Shown here: positions 27,740 to 35,552 of the stretch, one piece after another
Layout of the letters: each line of letters begins with the position of its first letter
Numbering within the stretch: position 1 is the stretch's first letter
DNA from: Leptolyngbya sp. NIES-2104
GTDB taxonomy: Bacteria; Cyanobacteriota; Cyanobacteriia; Leptolyngbyales; Leptolyngbyaceae
NCBI RefSeq assembly: GCF_001485215.1
Contig: NZ_BBWW01000001.1
Location: forward strand, 62,001-126,000
Length of the DNA stretch: 64,000 nt
Direction of reading: 5' to 3'
The notes under the pieces: generated by a model
Databases searched by the model: none
Told to the model about the DNA's origin: nothing
The model's input: the letters and a program-made list of their open reading frames with translations, nothing else
Translations under genes and position numbers: made by a program

Positions 27740-28084
27740 TCATAGCAGCAATGCAGTTATTTTTGCTTGAACTTCTTCGATAACTTCTTCTGGAACTGCT
27801 TCTACGAATTGAACGTTACGCGCTCTCCAATCAACACACTTAATTTGATCACTCAGAATCACGCCTTGAGTTTTAAGTCCATCCGGTAAAAGCACTTCAA
27901 ACGCATACCCCTTCTGTTGCTTTGTAATTGGCATCACTAGCGCTAGAGAGGTTTTCTGATTGTAAGAACGCGGTGAAAGGACAAAACCAGGTCTGTGTCC
28001 TCTTTGTTCTCGTCCGATCGTTGGATCAAATTCTAGATAAACGATAGCGCCACGATCAGGAACGTAAGCAGTCGATCGCTTCAC
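27740..28084 (-). CDS. mazF: MazF/PemK-type endoribonuclease toxin
   Basis: A 114-residue MazF-fold toxin. Motifs: DRGAIVYLEFDPTIGREQRG (here split) and HRPGFVLSP, the conserved RG-x-RP region, then SLALVMPIT and GVILSDQIKCVDWRAR. MazF cleaves mRNA at short sites; the MazE protein next to it blocks this. GTG 28084 overlaps the mazE stop (GTGA); TTG 28087 is an alternative. The gene ends 6 bases from repeat copy A. Confidence 0.9.
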   Translation of the reverse strand: MKRSTAYVPDRGAIVYLEFDPTIGREQRGHRPGFVLSPRSYNQKTSLALVMPITKQQKGYAFEVLLPDGLKTQGVILSDQIKCVDWRARNVQFVEAVPEEVIEEVQAKITALLL

Positions 28085-28323
28085 CAAATTTCATTCCCCA
28101 CTGCTTCACCAAAGTCAGCGACAGCATGAAGATTTTCAGGCGTGACTCCTTCTAGCAGTTCATCTAACGAATAAGTCTTACGCTTTCTCGGCTTGATGAC
28201 TAAGGTGCCATCGACTGAGCTAATTTCAATCTCTGCGCCTTCAGAAAGGTTAAGCTCTTTCACCAAATGCTGAGGAATGCGAATCGCAAAACTATTTCCC
28301 CACTTTGCAACAGTTGAAGTCAT
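28081..28323 (-). CDS. mazE: MazE-type antitoxin (AbrB/SpoVT fold)
   Basis: An 80-residue antitoxin: MTSTVAKWGNSFAIRIPQHL is the swapped-hairpin AbrB-type DNA-binding domain, and the acidic C-terminus (ELLEGVTPENLHAVADFGEA) should wrap the toxin. ATG 28323 gives the canonical MazE start; the longer open frame runs back through the operator and repeat copy B and is not coding. A palindromic operator lies 17 bases upstream. Confidence 0.9.
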   Translation of the reverse strand: MTSTVAKWGNSFAIRIPQHLVKELNLSEGAEIEISSVDGTLVIKPRKRKTYSLDELLEGVTPENLHAVADFGEAVGNEIW

Positions 28324-28339
28324 ATCAAACAAACTAGAA

Positions 28340-28360
28340 TGTAGATACATTATATCTACA
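28340..28360 (-). promoter_or_regulatory. mazEF operator/promoter palindrome
   Basis: A perfect 8-bp inverted repeat TGTAGATA/TATCTACA with spacer CATTA. Read on the minus strand it contains TATAAT, a consensus -10 box, so a MazE-MazF complex bound here would block its own promoter, as in known mazEF operons. Confidence 0.75.
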
Positions 28361-28362
28361 GA

Positions 28363-28395
28363 GCGCGATCGCACATTAATTTTTGCTGCAATCTG
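28363..28395. repeat. 33-bp direct repeat, copy B (before mazE)
   Basis: Second copy of the repeat at 27701-27733 (31/33 identical). It begins 2 bases beyond the mazE operator and ends 1 base from the stop codon of the TPR remnant. Confidence 0.9.
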
Positions 28396-28396
28396 C

Positions 28397-28579
28397 TCAA
28401 ATTTGGCGCAATGCTTGTTCGATCTTTTGCACAGCTTCGACTTCACTTAATAGTTGATCCGCTTGACGCAATGTTTCGCTGGTTTTCGCAGCATCGCCGA
28501 TCGCATAATACGTCACTCCGAGCTGATAAAACGCTTGAGCGATCTCTGCTTTAATTTGATAAACCTGTGCCAGTGCCAT
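28397..28579 (-). pseudogene. C-terminal remnant of a TPR protein
   Basis: Sixty codons ending in TGA at 28397-28399 encode one clear tetratricopeptide unit (AEIAQAFYQLGVTYYAIGDA) and a second helix pair (SETLRQADQLLSEVEAVQKI). No N-terminal part is attached: upstream codons are not TPR-like and no start signal is seen. It looks like the tail of a larger gene that has been cut off. Confidence 0.6.
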
Positions 28580-28857
28580 ACAGTGACTCAGTGGAAGGGT
28601 TTTACTGATGCGGAAATTTCGGAGACAAACTCTCAGGGGCAATGAGAGTTTGCAATGAATAGTGAATATCCCTGATATCACTATCCCAGAGAGGTTCTCA
28701 CACTAGAGGGCTGAGGGGTGAGACCCTCTTTTGAAAACGTCCTTACTCGGTAGACTGCCAATCTATGTAAAAGCATACCTACGCAATTTCCCCAGCACAT
28801 CCGTAGATACGCATAAGATTCTCAGTAATTTCTAGTCAGTGTACTGAATTCTAACTG

Positions 28858-29811
28858 TCACACTGTTCCCGTTTGTAGATCGTCAGGCAGTTCTAAAGTA
28901 TCTCCGATGCGATCGCCAGTATGATACGCCGCCAAAAGTACCTCGCTCGTTTTACCCCAACCGATCGTGCCATCCGCAGCGAGTCCGATCGCGCCTAAAT
29001 CTCGTCGATTTTGATACGCTTCCCTAAACGATTTTTCAAAGGCTTGATGTAACGACTGTCCATCTGTCACACGGATCACGATTTTTGCTGCTAAACATTC
29101 ATCGATAATGTCTTCTCCAATTCCGGTACAGCTAATCGCCGCTTGTGAATTTGCGTAATTTCCCGCAGGCATCGCAGAATCACTGACTCGTCCAATTCGC
29201 TCAAAGCCTTTTCCACCTGTTGAAGTGCCGACTGCGATCCGACCGTGACTATCTAGCACCACTACCCCGATCGTGCCTCGTCCCGCTGATTCTGAGATCA
29301 ATTCTTTTTCGGCAACCACACCCGCCATCGCCCGATTAAAATTACCTGCACGCTCTTGAATCCATTCCTGTAAGCGCAGTTCGGTCATCGGGTCGTAAAG
29401 CGGCAGTTGCAATTCTCGGAGTAACTCAGCAGAACCAATATCAGAGAGAATGCGATCGTCAGACGTTTGCAGAAATAACGCAAGCTCGATCGGGTTCTTG
29501 ACTCGTGAGGTATTAATCACACCGCTAAATCGTTGCTCGGTTCCATCCATCAGAGCCGCACTCATGCGAATCTGTCCATCAGACTGCAACACTGATCCAG
29601 TTCCAGCGTTAAAACGGGGATCATCTTCGAGCAATTGGCAACCTGCAACAACCGCTTCCGTTGCGGTCGCTCCCGCTAATAAAAGTGCATAAACTTCTTC
29701 TACCACTTTGTAAAGCGATCGACGAACCGCATCGGCTCCCCCTTTTCCTTTGAGCGAACTTCCTGCCCCACCGTGAATGATCAATTTTGGCTGAACGCGA
29801 TCGAGAGACAT
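28858..29811 (-). CDS. Isoaspartyl peptidase / L-asparaginase (Ntn hydrolase)
   Basis: A 317-residue plant-type asparaginase precursor. It starts KLIIHGGAGSSLKGKG, and the autocleavage/catalytic threonine is in GRGTIGVVVLD (about residue 187), followed by GTSTGG and CTGIGED. The proenzyme is cut before Thr into two chains and hydrolyses isoaspartyl dipeptides and asparagine. ATG 29811 (MSLDRVQPK) is chosen; a longer frame to 29844 has no family similarity. The DUF2256 gene lies 51 bases upstream on the same strand. Confidence 0.92.
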   Translation of the reverse strand: MSLDRVQPKLIIHGGAGSSLKGKGGADAVRRSLYKVVEEVYALLLAGATATEAVVAGCQLLEDDPRFNAGTGSVLQSDGQIRMSAALMDGTEQRFSGVINTSRVKNPIELALFLQTSDDRILSDIGSAELLRELQLPLYDPMTELRLQEWIQERAGNFNRAMAGVVAEKELISESAGRGTIGVVVLDSHGRIAVGTSTGGKGFERIGRVSDSAMPAGNYANSQAAISCTGIGEDIIDECLAAKIVIRVTDGQSLHQAFEKSFREAYQNRRDLGAIGLAADGTIGWGKTSEVLLAAYHTGDRIGDTLELPDDLQTGTV

Positions 29812-29862
29812 GACAAGGAACCTCACACAAAACGGATAGCACAAAAGCTTATCACGTCTGGT

Positions 29863-30027
29863 TTACGGTGACTCAGGTTTCGCCTGGGATTTCCGTTTTC
29901 GACAGCGATCGCTACAGTATTTCACCTCGTCCCAGCAGTCCTCCCATTTTTTCCGCCAGGTAAACGGCAAACCGCAGACCGGACAGACTTTAGTCGGTAA
30001 ATCAGATTTGGCACGATGGCGCGGCAT
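29863..30027 (-). CDS. DUF2256 small zinc-ribbon-like protein
   Basis: A 54-residue protein, ATG 30027 to TAA 29863. It has CPVCG (residues 15-20), the conserved [21 protein letters not shown] stretch in parts ([21 protein letters not shown]) and a basic tail; four cysteines can bind zinc. This is the DUF2256 family, widespread in cyanobacteria and of unknown function. It is too short for most gene callers. Confidence 0.85.
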   Translation of the reverse strand: MPRHRAKSDLPTKVCPVCGLPFTWRKKWEDCWDEVKYCSDRCRKRKSQAKPESP

Positions 30028-30080
30028 AACAAATTCGGGCTAAAGATGCGTTAATTTTAAAGTCTTTCGCGCTTTTGGAT

Positions 30081-30815
30081 ATGTCGGAAACCTTGTCTTC
30101 TCAAGTTCGGATTGTGCTGGTCGAACCTGCGGGAGCGCTCAACGTGGGATCGATCGCTCGTGTAATGAAAAATATGGGCTTGAGTCAGTTGGTACTCGTG
30201 AATCCTACGTGTGATTTGCAGTCGGATGAAGCGCGGAAAATGGCGATGAGAGCGATCGACGTTTTAGAAGCGGCTCAGATTGTTAAATCGATTCCAGAGG
30301 CATTAATCGGGTGTCATCGGGCGATCGCAACGGCGGTTCGATCGCGAATTGATGCCCCGTTAGAACATCCGCGTGAAGCTTTACCTTGGTTACTAGAACC
30401 CGGACTAAACACCGCACTGCTATTTGGTTCTGAAGATCGAGGATTGAGCAACGAGGAACTGAAATATGCTCAGCGATTTGTCTACATTCCAACGAGCGAT
30501 AACTATCAATCCCTGAATCTTGCTCAAGCGGTCGCGATTTGCTGTTATGAGCTATTCCAAGCACCGATGCCAACCGCACCGATTGCAGTTCCTTGTTCAC
30601 TCGATGATCTCGATCGAGCTTACGAACATCTCGAATCCGTACTGCTCAACATTGGCTACCTCCAGCCACATACCGCTGCGAGTCGAATGGAAAAATTTAG
30701 ACATATTTTCAATCGTGCTAATCTTTCAGAAAATGATTTATCCTTGCTACGTGGCGTTTTGCGGCAGATGGATTGGGCAGCGAAAGCGCAACCTTCCAAA
30801 GATTCGCAGACTTGA
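30081..30815 (+). CDS. TrmH/SpoU-family RNA 2'-O-methyltransferase (TrmJ-like)
   Basis: A 244-residue SPOUT methyltransferase. Knot motifs: VLVEPAGALNVGSIARVMKN (motif 1), LLFGSEDRGLSNEEL (motif 2) and YQSLNLAQAVAICCYEL (motif 3), in the order typical of TrmJ, which methylates ribose at position 32 of tRNAs. C-terminal helical extension contains FRHIFNRANLSENDLSLLRG. ATG 30081 is used instead of TTG 30075. Confidence 0.88.
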   Translation: MSETLSSQVRIVLVEPAGALNVGSIARVMKNMGLSQLVLVNPTCDLQSDEARKMAMRAIDVLEAAQIVKSIPEALIGCHRAIATAVRSRIDAPLEHPREALPWLLEPGLNTALLFGSEDRGLSNEELKYAQRFVYIPTSDNYQSLNLAQAVAICCYELFQAPMPTAPIAVPCSLDDLDRAYEHLESVLLNIGYLQPHTAASRMEKFRHIFNRANLSENDLSLLRGVLRQMDWAAKAQPSKDSQT

Positions 30816-30943
30816 GCGGATCAAATTTCCGAAGTCAATGTAAAATCCCTAAAACACGCAGAGTGGCGAAAACGCAACGCACGTTCTGAACTTCAAACCG
30901 AATTTCGTAAACCCTTGTTCCTGACGAACGGAGATCAGCATCA

Positions 30944-32296
30944 ATGTGGGATGACACCGACAGTTCAATCGCACCCAATGTAGACCGCGGTGGTCGATCG
31001 AATGGCACTACCACCCGTCGCCGCTCCCGTCGTCGAGTTGTCGAAACCCCACCGAAGCCGATTCCACTTTCGTCCCGTCGAGAACGCATCCCACGAGAAC
31101 CGAAGCGTAAACCGATTCCCGTCGAACGCCCAAAAACGAGCGTTCGCCAAAGTGACCGTCCTCGATCGAAAGAACGTCGCCGCCTCGAAGTCGTTCCCCC
31201 GCCCGAAGTTCGGCGCACTCCCCCAGTTAGAAAACCGCAAACGCCCAAAAGTCGATCGGCGTTAGCCTTTCTCTATGGCACTCGATTGTTGATTCTCGGT
31301 GTTGGGATTGGTGTGATTGCTGGCACGAGCTTATCGATTTGGGACCCAGCAACTCGATTGGGAGGAACGCCTCAACCTGAAAAGACCGAGCAAGCAAGCC
31401 CTTCACCGAGTCCCGCTGTCGCGTCCCAGCTTCAACTGAATCAGGAAATCACAGGGCTGAAAACGCAGATTCAAAGCACGATCGCTCCTCAAACTCAGTT
31501 AACGCCAGGATTCATGGTTGTGGATGCTGACACTCACACTTATGTGGATGTCAACGCCTCGAACCCCATCCCCGCCGCCAGCACGATTAAATTCCCGATT
31601 CTTGTTGCTTTTTTCCAAGCCGTAGACGAAGGTAAGATTCGGCTTGATGAACCGCTGACGATGCGAAAAGAACTCGTTGCGACTGAATCGGGGGATCTTC
31701 AAACTCTGCCCGTTGGGTCACAATTTCCAGCGATCGAAGTCGCGACCAAAATGATCGATATCAGCGACAACACCGCGACGAATATGATCATCGATCGCTT
31801 AGGGGGTAAAGATGCCCTCAATCAGCGCTTTCAATCCTGGGGTTTAACCAATACTGCAATTCAAAATCTGCTTCCCGATTTACCCGGCACCAATATCAGT
31901 AGCCCGCGTGACATGGTTGCACTTTTGGATGCGGTGAATCGTGGGGAATTAGTCTCGATGCGATCGCACGATCGAATGTTGAATATCATGCGAAAAGTGG
32001 CGAACAATTCGCTGATTCCACAGGGATTGGGAGAAGGATCTGCGATCGCTCACAAAACTGGAGATATCGGCATCATGCTCGGTGATGTTGGCATCATCGA
32101 TTTACCGAATGGCAAACGCTATCTGATGGCGGCAATGGTAAAACGTCCGCACAATGACGATCGAGCAGGCGATCTGATTCGCCAAGTCTCGAAACTCACT
32201 TACCAATACTTCAATCAATTGAATGCAGTTCCACCGAGTCCCGCACCGAGTCCACAGGGAGCGCAAACCCCGAAATCGACGATCGCGCAACCCTAA
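30944..32296 (+). CDS. Membrane-anchored serine hydrolase, class A beta-lactamase fold
   Basis: A 450-residue protein: a very basic cytoplasmic N-terminus of about 100 residues (Arg/Pro-rich), one membrane segment (about 106-130, LAFLYGTRLLILGVGIGVIA), a Pro/Ser linker, then a class A beta-lactamase-like domain with S213-T-I-K216 (SxxK), S274-D-N276 and K371-T-G373. All three active-site motifs are present. No lactamase Glu166-type loop was identified with confidence, so it may be a DD-peptidase-like or beta-lactam-inactive relative rather than a resistance enzyme. Confidence 0.82.
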   Translation: MWDDTDSSIAPNVDRGGRSNGTTTRRRSRRRVVETPPKPIPLSSRRERIPREPKRKPIPVERPKTSVRQSDRPRSKERRRLEVVPPPEVRRTPPVRKPQTPKSRSALAFLYGTRLLILGVGIGVIAGTSLSIWDPATRLGGTPQPEKTEQASPSPSPAVASQLQLNQEITGLKTQIQSTIAPQTQLTPGFMVVDADTHTYVDVNASNPIPAASTIKFPILVAFFQAVDEGKIRLDEPLTMRKELVATESGDLQTLPVGSQFPAIEVATKMIDISDNTATNMIIDRLGGKDALNQRFQSWGLTNTAIQNLLPDLPGTNISSPRDMVALLDAVNRGELVSMRSHDRMLNIMRKVANNSLIPQGLGEGSAIAHKTGDIGIMLGDVGIIDLPNGKRYLMAAMVKRPHNDDRAGDLIRQVSKLTYQYFNQLNAVPPSPAPSPQGAQTPKSTIAQP

Positions 32297-32314
32297 TGTT
32301 CATATAATGAGAAA

Positions 32315-32338
32315 CGTATCGATCGTAAGTTTGGCAAT
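32315..32338 (+). promoter_or_regulatory. Region just upstream of secG
   Basis: CATATAATGAG at about 32302-32312 contains TATAAT, a consensus -10 box, 30 bases before the secG ATG. No clear -35 box is visible. The entry marks the short leader between them. Confidence 0.35.
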
Positions 32339-32572
32339 ATGACGTTAATCACAGTTTTGAGATCGATTTGGATGTTTTCTGCGGTCGGAATTGTCATTTT
32401 AGTGCTGCTGCATAGTCCAAAAGGAGATGGTTTAGGCGGTTTGGGTGGTCAAGCTCAACTGTTTACCAGCACCAAAAGCGCAGAAACCACGCTCAATCGT
32501 GCGACCTGGTTGCTCACCATTCTGTTTATGGGAATCACAGTGATTCTCAGTGCTGGATGGATCGGTCGTTAA
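32339..32572 (+). CDS. secG: SecG, protein translocase subunit
   Basis: A 77-residue membrane protein with two helices (about 5-25 and 53-74) and the conserved loop GGLGGQAQLFTSTKSAE. It is the small subunit of the SecYEG channel. The length and loop are typical. Its 3' end overlaps the matrixin gene by 16 bases. Confidence 0.93.
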   Translation: MTLITVLRSIWMFSAVGIVILVLLHSPKGDGLGGLGGQAQLFTSTKSAETTLNRATWLLTILFMGITVILSAGWIGR

Positions 32573-33225
32573 GATTTCGACGGTTTAGAACGCATTCGAT
32601 CGCACTTTTGGCGATTGGGTGCGTTTTGTTTTGGGCGATCGCGGTTCGGGCGCTTCCTGCTCCGCGAATTCATCCCCTTCCAGCAATGTTGGCGCAATGG
32701 AACGATCGATCCGGCGATTACTTCGATCAAGTTGAGAAGACTGCTCCAGAGTATCTAATTTGGTCACGCTTTCCGGTGAAAGTCTACGTTCAGCCTGGGG
32801 ATGCTCGGAGTCAGACTTGGGTAAATCTGATGACGCAAGCGGTGAATGAATGGAAGCAATACTTTCCGTTGGAATTTGTCGATCGACCAGAGAGCGCGGA
32901 TATTTTTATCGATCGTTCTTCGATTCCCTTAAAGTTTCCGCCAACTGAGCGGGTTCGATTTGCTGATACCCGATTTGAGCTATACGAACAAGATGGCATT
33001 CTGCGGCATCGAATGAGGATTCGGATTCAGCCCAATCGCCCGAATCTTTCACTACTAGCGGCAGCACGTCACGAACTCGGGCACGCTCTAGGTATTTGGG
33101 GACATAGCCCACTTGAATCTGATGTGATGTACTTCTCGCAAGTCAGAACGCCGCCCGTAATTTCAGCGCGGGATACGAATACATTGAAGCGAGTATATGA
33201 ACAACCAACGCGATTAGGCTGGTGA
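32557..33225 (+). CDS. Matrixin-like zinc metalloprotease, exported
   Basis: A 222-residue protein with an N-terminal signal or anchor (about 13-33, SIALLAIGCVLFWAIAVRAL). The metzincin zinc site HELGHALGIWGHS is at residues 172-184 (three His ligands and catalytic Glu), followed by a Met-turn candidate DVMYFS. It is small, with no pro-domain or hemopexin repeat. It is predicted to act outside the cytoplasm. The start overlaps secG by 16 bases. Confidence 0.85.
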   Translation: MDRSLRFRRFRTHSIALLAIGCVLFWAIAVRALPAPRIHPLPAMLAQWNDRSGDYFDQVEKTAPEYLIWSRFPVKVYVQPGDARSQTWVNLMTQAVNEWKQYFPLEFVDRPESADIFIDRSSIPLKFPPTERVRFADTRFELYEQDGILRHRMRIRIQPNRPNLSLLAAARHELGHALGIWGHSPLESDVMYFSQVRTPPVISARDTNTLKRVYEQPTRLGW

Positions 33226-33269
33226 GACATCAGATAGTACAATTGAACAGATTTTCGTAATCGTGGAAA

Positions 33270-34139
33270 ATGCGGCGTGACCCTCTGTTCTATAAATTGT
33301 TTCAGCAATCACCAGACTTATTGTTTCAACTGATCAACCAGCAACCGGATGATGCAGCCGAGTATCGATTTGATTCTGTTGCAGTCAAAGAACCGAAGTT
33401 TGAAATTGATGGTGTGTTTCTGCCGCCTGAATCGGCTGAACCAGGAGTCGTCTATTTCTGCGAAGTGCAATTTCAAAAGGATGAAGAGCTTTATGAACGA
33501 TTGATCAGCGAATCGGCATTGTATTTTTATCGGAATCGCGATCGCTTTTCAGATTGGCAAGCAGTTGTAATCTATCCATTTCGTAGCACTGAACAAAGTG
33601 AAACTCATCCATTTCGATCAATACTCAACTGTGATCAGTTTCATCGCATCTTTCTCGATGAATTAGGAGATCCAGAAACATTGCCTTTGTCGATCGCGGC
33701 TGTGGTTTTGACGATCGTTGAACCAGAGGAAGCGCCTGAAGTGGCTCGATCGCTTGTTTCTCGTGCTGAGCAAGAGACATTCACACCCGAAGCAAGGCGC
33801 GACATAATAGATATCATCACCTCTATTCTGGTGTACAAATTTGCAACCTTGAGCCGAGCGGAGATTAGAGCCATGATTGGAATCAATTTAACTGAAGAAC
33901 CTCGTGCGATTCGAGAAGCTAAAGAAGAAGGCAGAGAAGAAGGCAGAGAAGTGATCATCGATCTTGTTACACAAGTACTCAATCAGCGCTTGCAACAAGA
34001 ACTACCTGAAGAAATGCGATCGCGCTTTATGACTCTGCCATTTCCAGTGCTTGTAGACCTTAGCCGAGCGTGTTCCGGCTTTAATAGTTTGAATGAATTG
34101 GAAAATTGGATTACTGATCGCCTTAGATATGAAGGTTAG
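33270..34139 (+). CDS. Rpn/DUF2887-family PD-(D/E)XK protein with DUF4351-like tail
   Basis: A 289-residue protein. The N-terminal half is a PD-(D/E)XK nuclease-like domain: FEIDGVFLPP supplies Asp and VYFCEVQFQKD the E-x-Q pair. A charged EGREEGREV helix leads to a C-terminal helical part (VLNQRLQQELPEEMRSRF, LENWITDRL) resembling DUF4351. These proteins are numerous in cyanobacteria and related to recombination-promoting Rpn nucleases; their role is not settled. Confidence 0.82.
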   Translation: MRRDPLFYKLFQQSPDLLFQLINQQPDDAAEYRFDSVAVKEPKFEIDGVFLPPESAEPGVVYFCEVQFQKDEELYERLISESALYFYRNRDRFSDWQAVVIYPFRSTEQSETHPFRSILNCDQFHRIFLDELGDPETLPLSIAAVVLTIVEPEEAPEVARSLVSRAEQETFTPEARRDIIDIITSILVYKFATLSRAEIRAMIGINLTEEPRAIREAKEEGREEGREVIIDLVTQVLNQRLQQELPEEMRSRFMTLPFPVLVDLSRACSGFNSLNELENWITDRLRYEG

Positions 34140-34157
34140 GAGAGTTGGTGCAGTAGA

Positions 34158-34328
34158 TTAGTCTGCATTCTTCATCTGTTCAATGATTTGCATCGTTTCA
34201 ACACTCATAGTGCAGACTCGCTGAAGGAGATCGATCACTTGCTCTTTGTAGTCAGCAAAGCGATAGGTGTTGAATTTTTGGGCGATCGTGGGATCTTTTG
34301 GTTTTTTCTCTTTGTATTGGTCGAGAAT
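34158..34328 (-). pseudogene. C-terminal remnant, possibly of a DNA methyltransferase
   Basis: An open run of 56 codons ends in TAA at 34158-34160 and encodes KFNTYRFADYKEQVIDLLQ and VCTMSVETMQIIEQM. Upstream in frame is a TAG (34329-34331) and no start. The SVET-x-x-I ending recalls the C-terminus of type ISP or related restriction-modification enzymes, from memory. It appears to be the relic of a larger deleted gene. Confidence 0.5.
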
Positions 34329-34378
34329 CTATTGAGTTGGTAGCGTAGAATACACTCGCAAGCTGCTTATCGATCTGC

Positions 34379-34687
34379 CTATTCTGTCAGCATCAATTTT
34401 TCAGAGGCTTGATCAAATGTGAGAAAATTTCCAACTTCTACCGGAAACTCTATGACTTCTGCATTTACGCTCTGAATGAGCAAATGAGTGATTTGGTGAA
34501 TCAGATGTTGATTGAACTTAAAGAATTTTCTAAAGGCTGGATCAGAAGTAATGCCAATGATTGAACGATCGCTGATCGCTACTTCTTCTTGAGCAAAGGG
34601 ATAGACAACGGATTGCTGACCCACAAGCAGCTTTACATTCCATTGGTTTGTGCCGCTTGATTCAATTGCTAAAACTTGAACATTCAT
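34379..34687 (-). CDS. Small protein of unknown function, downstream of C39-like peptidase
   Basis: A 102-residue soluble protein starting MNVQVLAIESSGTNQWNVKL at ATG 34687, 5 bases after the peptidase gene stop. It has a beta-rich first half and a helical second half (FFKFNQHLIHQITHLLIQ). I do not recognise the family. Tight linkage suggests a functional partner of the peptidase-like protein, possibly immunity or regulator; this is inference. Confidence 0.6.
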   Translation of the reverse strand: MNVQVLAIESSGTNQWNVKLLVGQQSVVYPFAQEEVAISDRSIIGITSDPAFRKFFKFNQHLIHQITHLLIQSVNAEVIEFPVEVGNFLTFDQASEKLMLTE

Positions 34688-34692
34688 AAGAT

Positions 34693-35205
34693 TCAGCCTA
34701 GATAAAAGACAGCCTTTCGGCTCCAAACCTCTAGAAATACTCGTATCTCCATTCTATATGTGGAACCACAATTAGAACCGAATGCACGTCCCCACGGATC
34801 GCGAATCAGAAGCTTTCTGTCTGGATCAAAGCCATCAACGACTACAGCATGTCCGATCGACTGTTCATCCTCCCAGAAGCCCGCAATCCATGAGCCAGTT
34901 TGATTGAGCGTTTCTAGTAATTCTTCATCGCTTGCACCAGGAAGGGTGACGGCGATTCCTCTCCATTGTCCTGTGAGCGATCGAGCCGCATTGAGTGCAT
35001 CTGCTAAATCTTCCAAGTCCATTGGAACACCGCCTGCAAGTTGAGCGATGTCTCTCTGGTCAATTTGGATATTGCGATCGAGTAGGACAATTTCGCCGCA
35101 GGCAGCAGCGCAGGCATACCGATTAAATTGTCGAATGACGGTTGGATCGTCTTGTTCGTCTAGAACTGCCCAACGACCACCCGCGCCAAATGGGTGTGAT
35201 TGCAT
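34693..35205 (-). CDS. C39/papain-like cysteine peptidase domain protein
   Basis: A 170-residue protein made of one papain-like domain. Candidate catalytic residues: Cys in YACAAACGEIVL (about 32-36), His in SIGHAVVVDGF (about 118) and Asp in LLIRDPWG (about 135). C39-type domains cut leader peptides at Gly-Gly, but free-standing versions also serve as toxins or toxin processors. No signal peptide or ABC transporter part is attached. Confidence 0.7.
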   Translation of the reverse strand: MQSHPFGAGGRWAVLDEQDDPTVIRQFNRYACAAACGEIVLLDRNIQIDQRDIAQLAGGVPMDLEDLADALNAARSLTGQWRGIAVTLPGASDEELLETLNQTGSWIAGFWEDEQSIGHAVVVDGFDPDRKLLIRDPWGRAFGSNCGSTYRMEIRVFLEVWSRKAVFYLG

Positions 35206-35379
35206 TCGTTTGAGGAAAGCTTCTATTATTGCCGATCGCAGATTTACTGTTCTACTTTCTGCTTTAACTACTTAAGTGATTTCTACAACTTAGTACTGAC
35301 GAGCTTTAGACAGTGATTGCATCTTCCTCTGATCGCAGTGCTGTGTAGAATACATAAACACAGTTCATCAGAGACGACT

Positions 35380-35538
35380 ATGGAATGGACTTCTGAAGCC
35401 GAAGCAAAATTAAAAGAAATTCCCTTTTTCGTGCGTCCGGCAGCCCGAAAGAAGATTGAAAAGTTCGCTCAAGAACTCGGAGCCACGCAGATTACACCTG
35501 AGATTTATGATCAAGCTAAACAGCAGTTCGGCAGCTAA
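35380..35538 (+). CDS. PCP_red domain small protein
   Basis: A 52-residue protein starting MEWTSEAEAKLKEIPFFVRP with AARKKIEKFAQELGATQIT. This is the PCP_red domain found at the C-terminus of the B subunit of light-independent protochlorophyllide reductase and as free small proteins in phototrophs. ATG 35380 is chosen; the upstream in-frame extension is unlike the family. Role of the free form is unknown. Confidence 0.82.
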   Translation: MEWTSEAEAKLKEIPFFVRPAARKKIEKFAQELGATQITPEIYDQAKQQFGS

Positions 35539-35552
35539 ATGAGGACAGCACC

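Noticed and set aside
28705-28733. AGAGGG/CCCTCT hairpin with TTTT as terminator
   Set aside because: It points along the plus strand, where no gene ends; upstream are only minus-strand genes. Possibly a relic.
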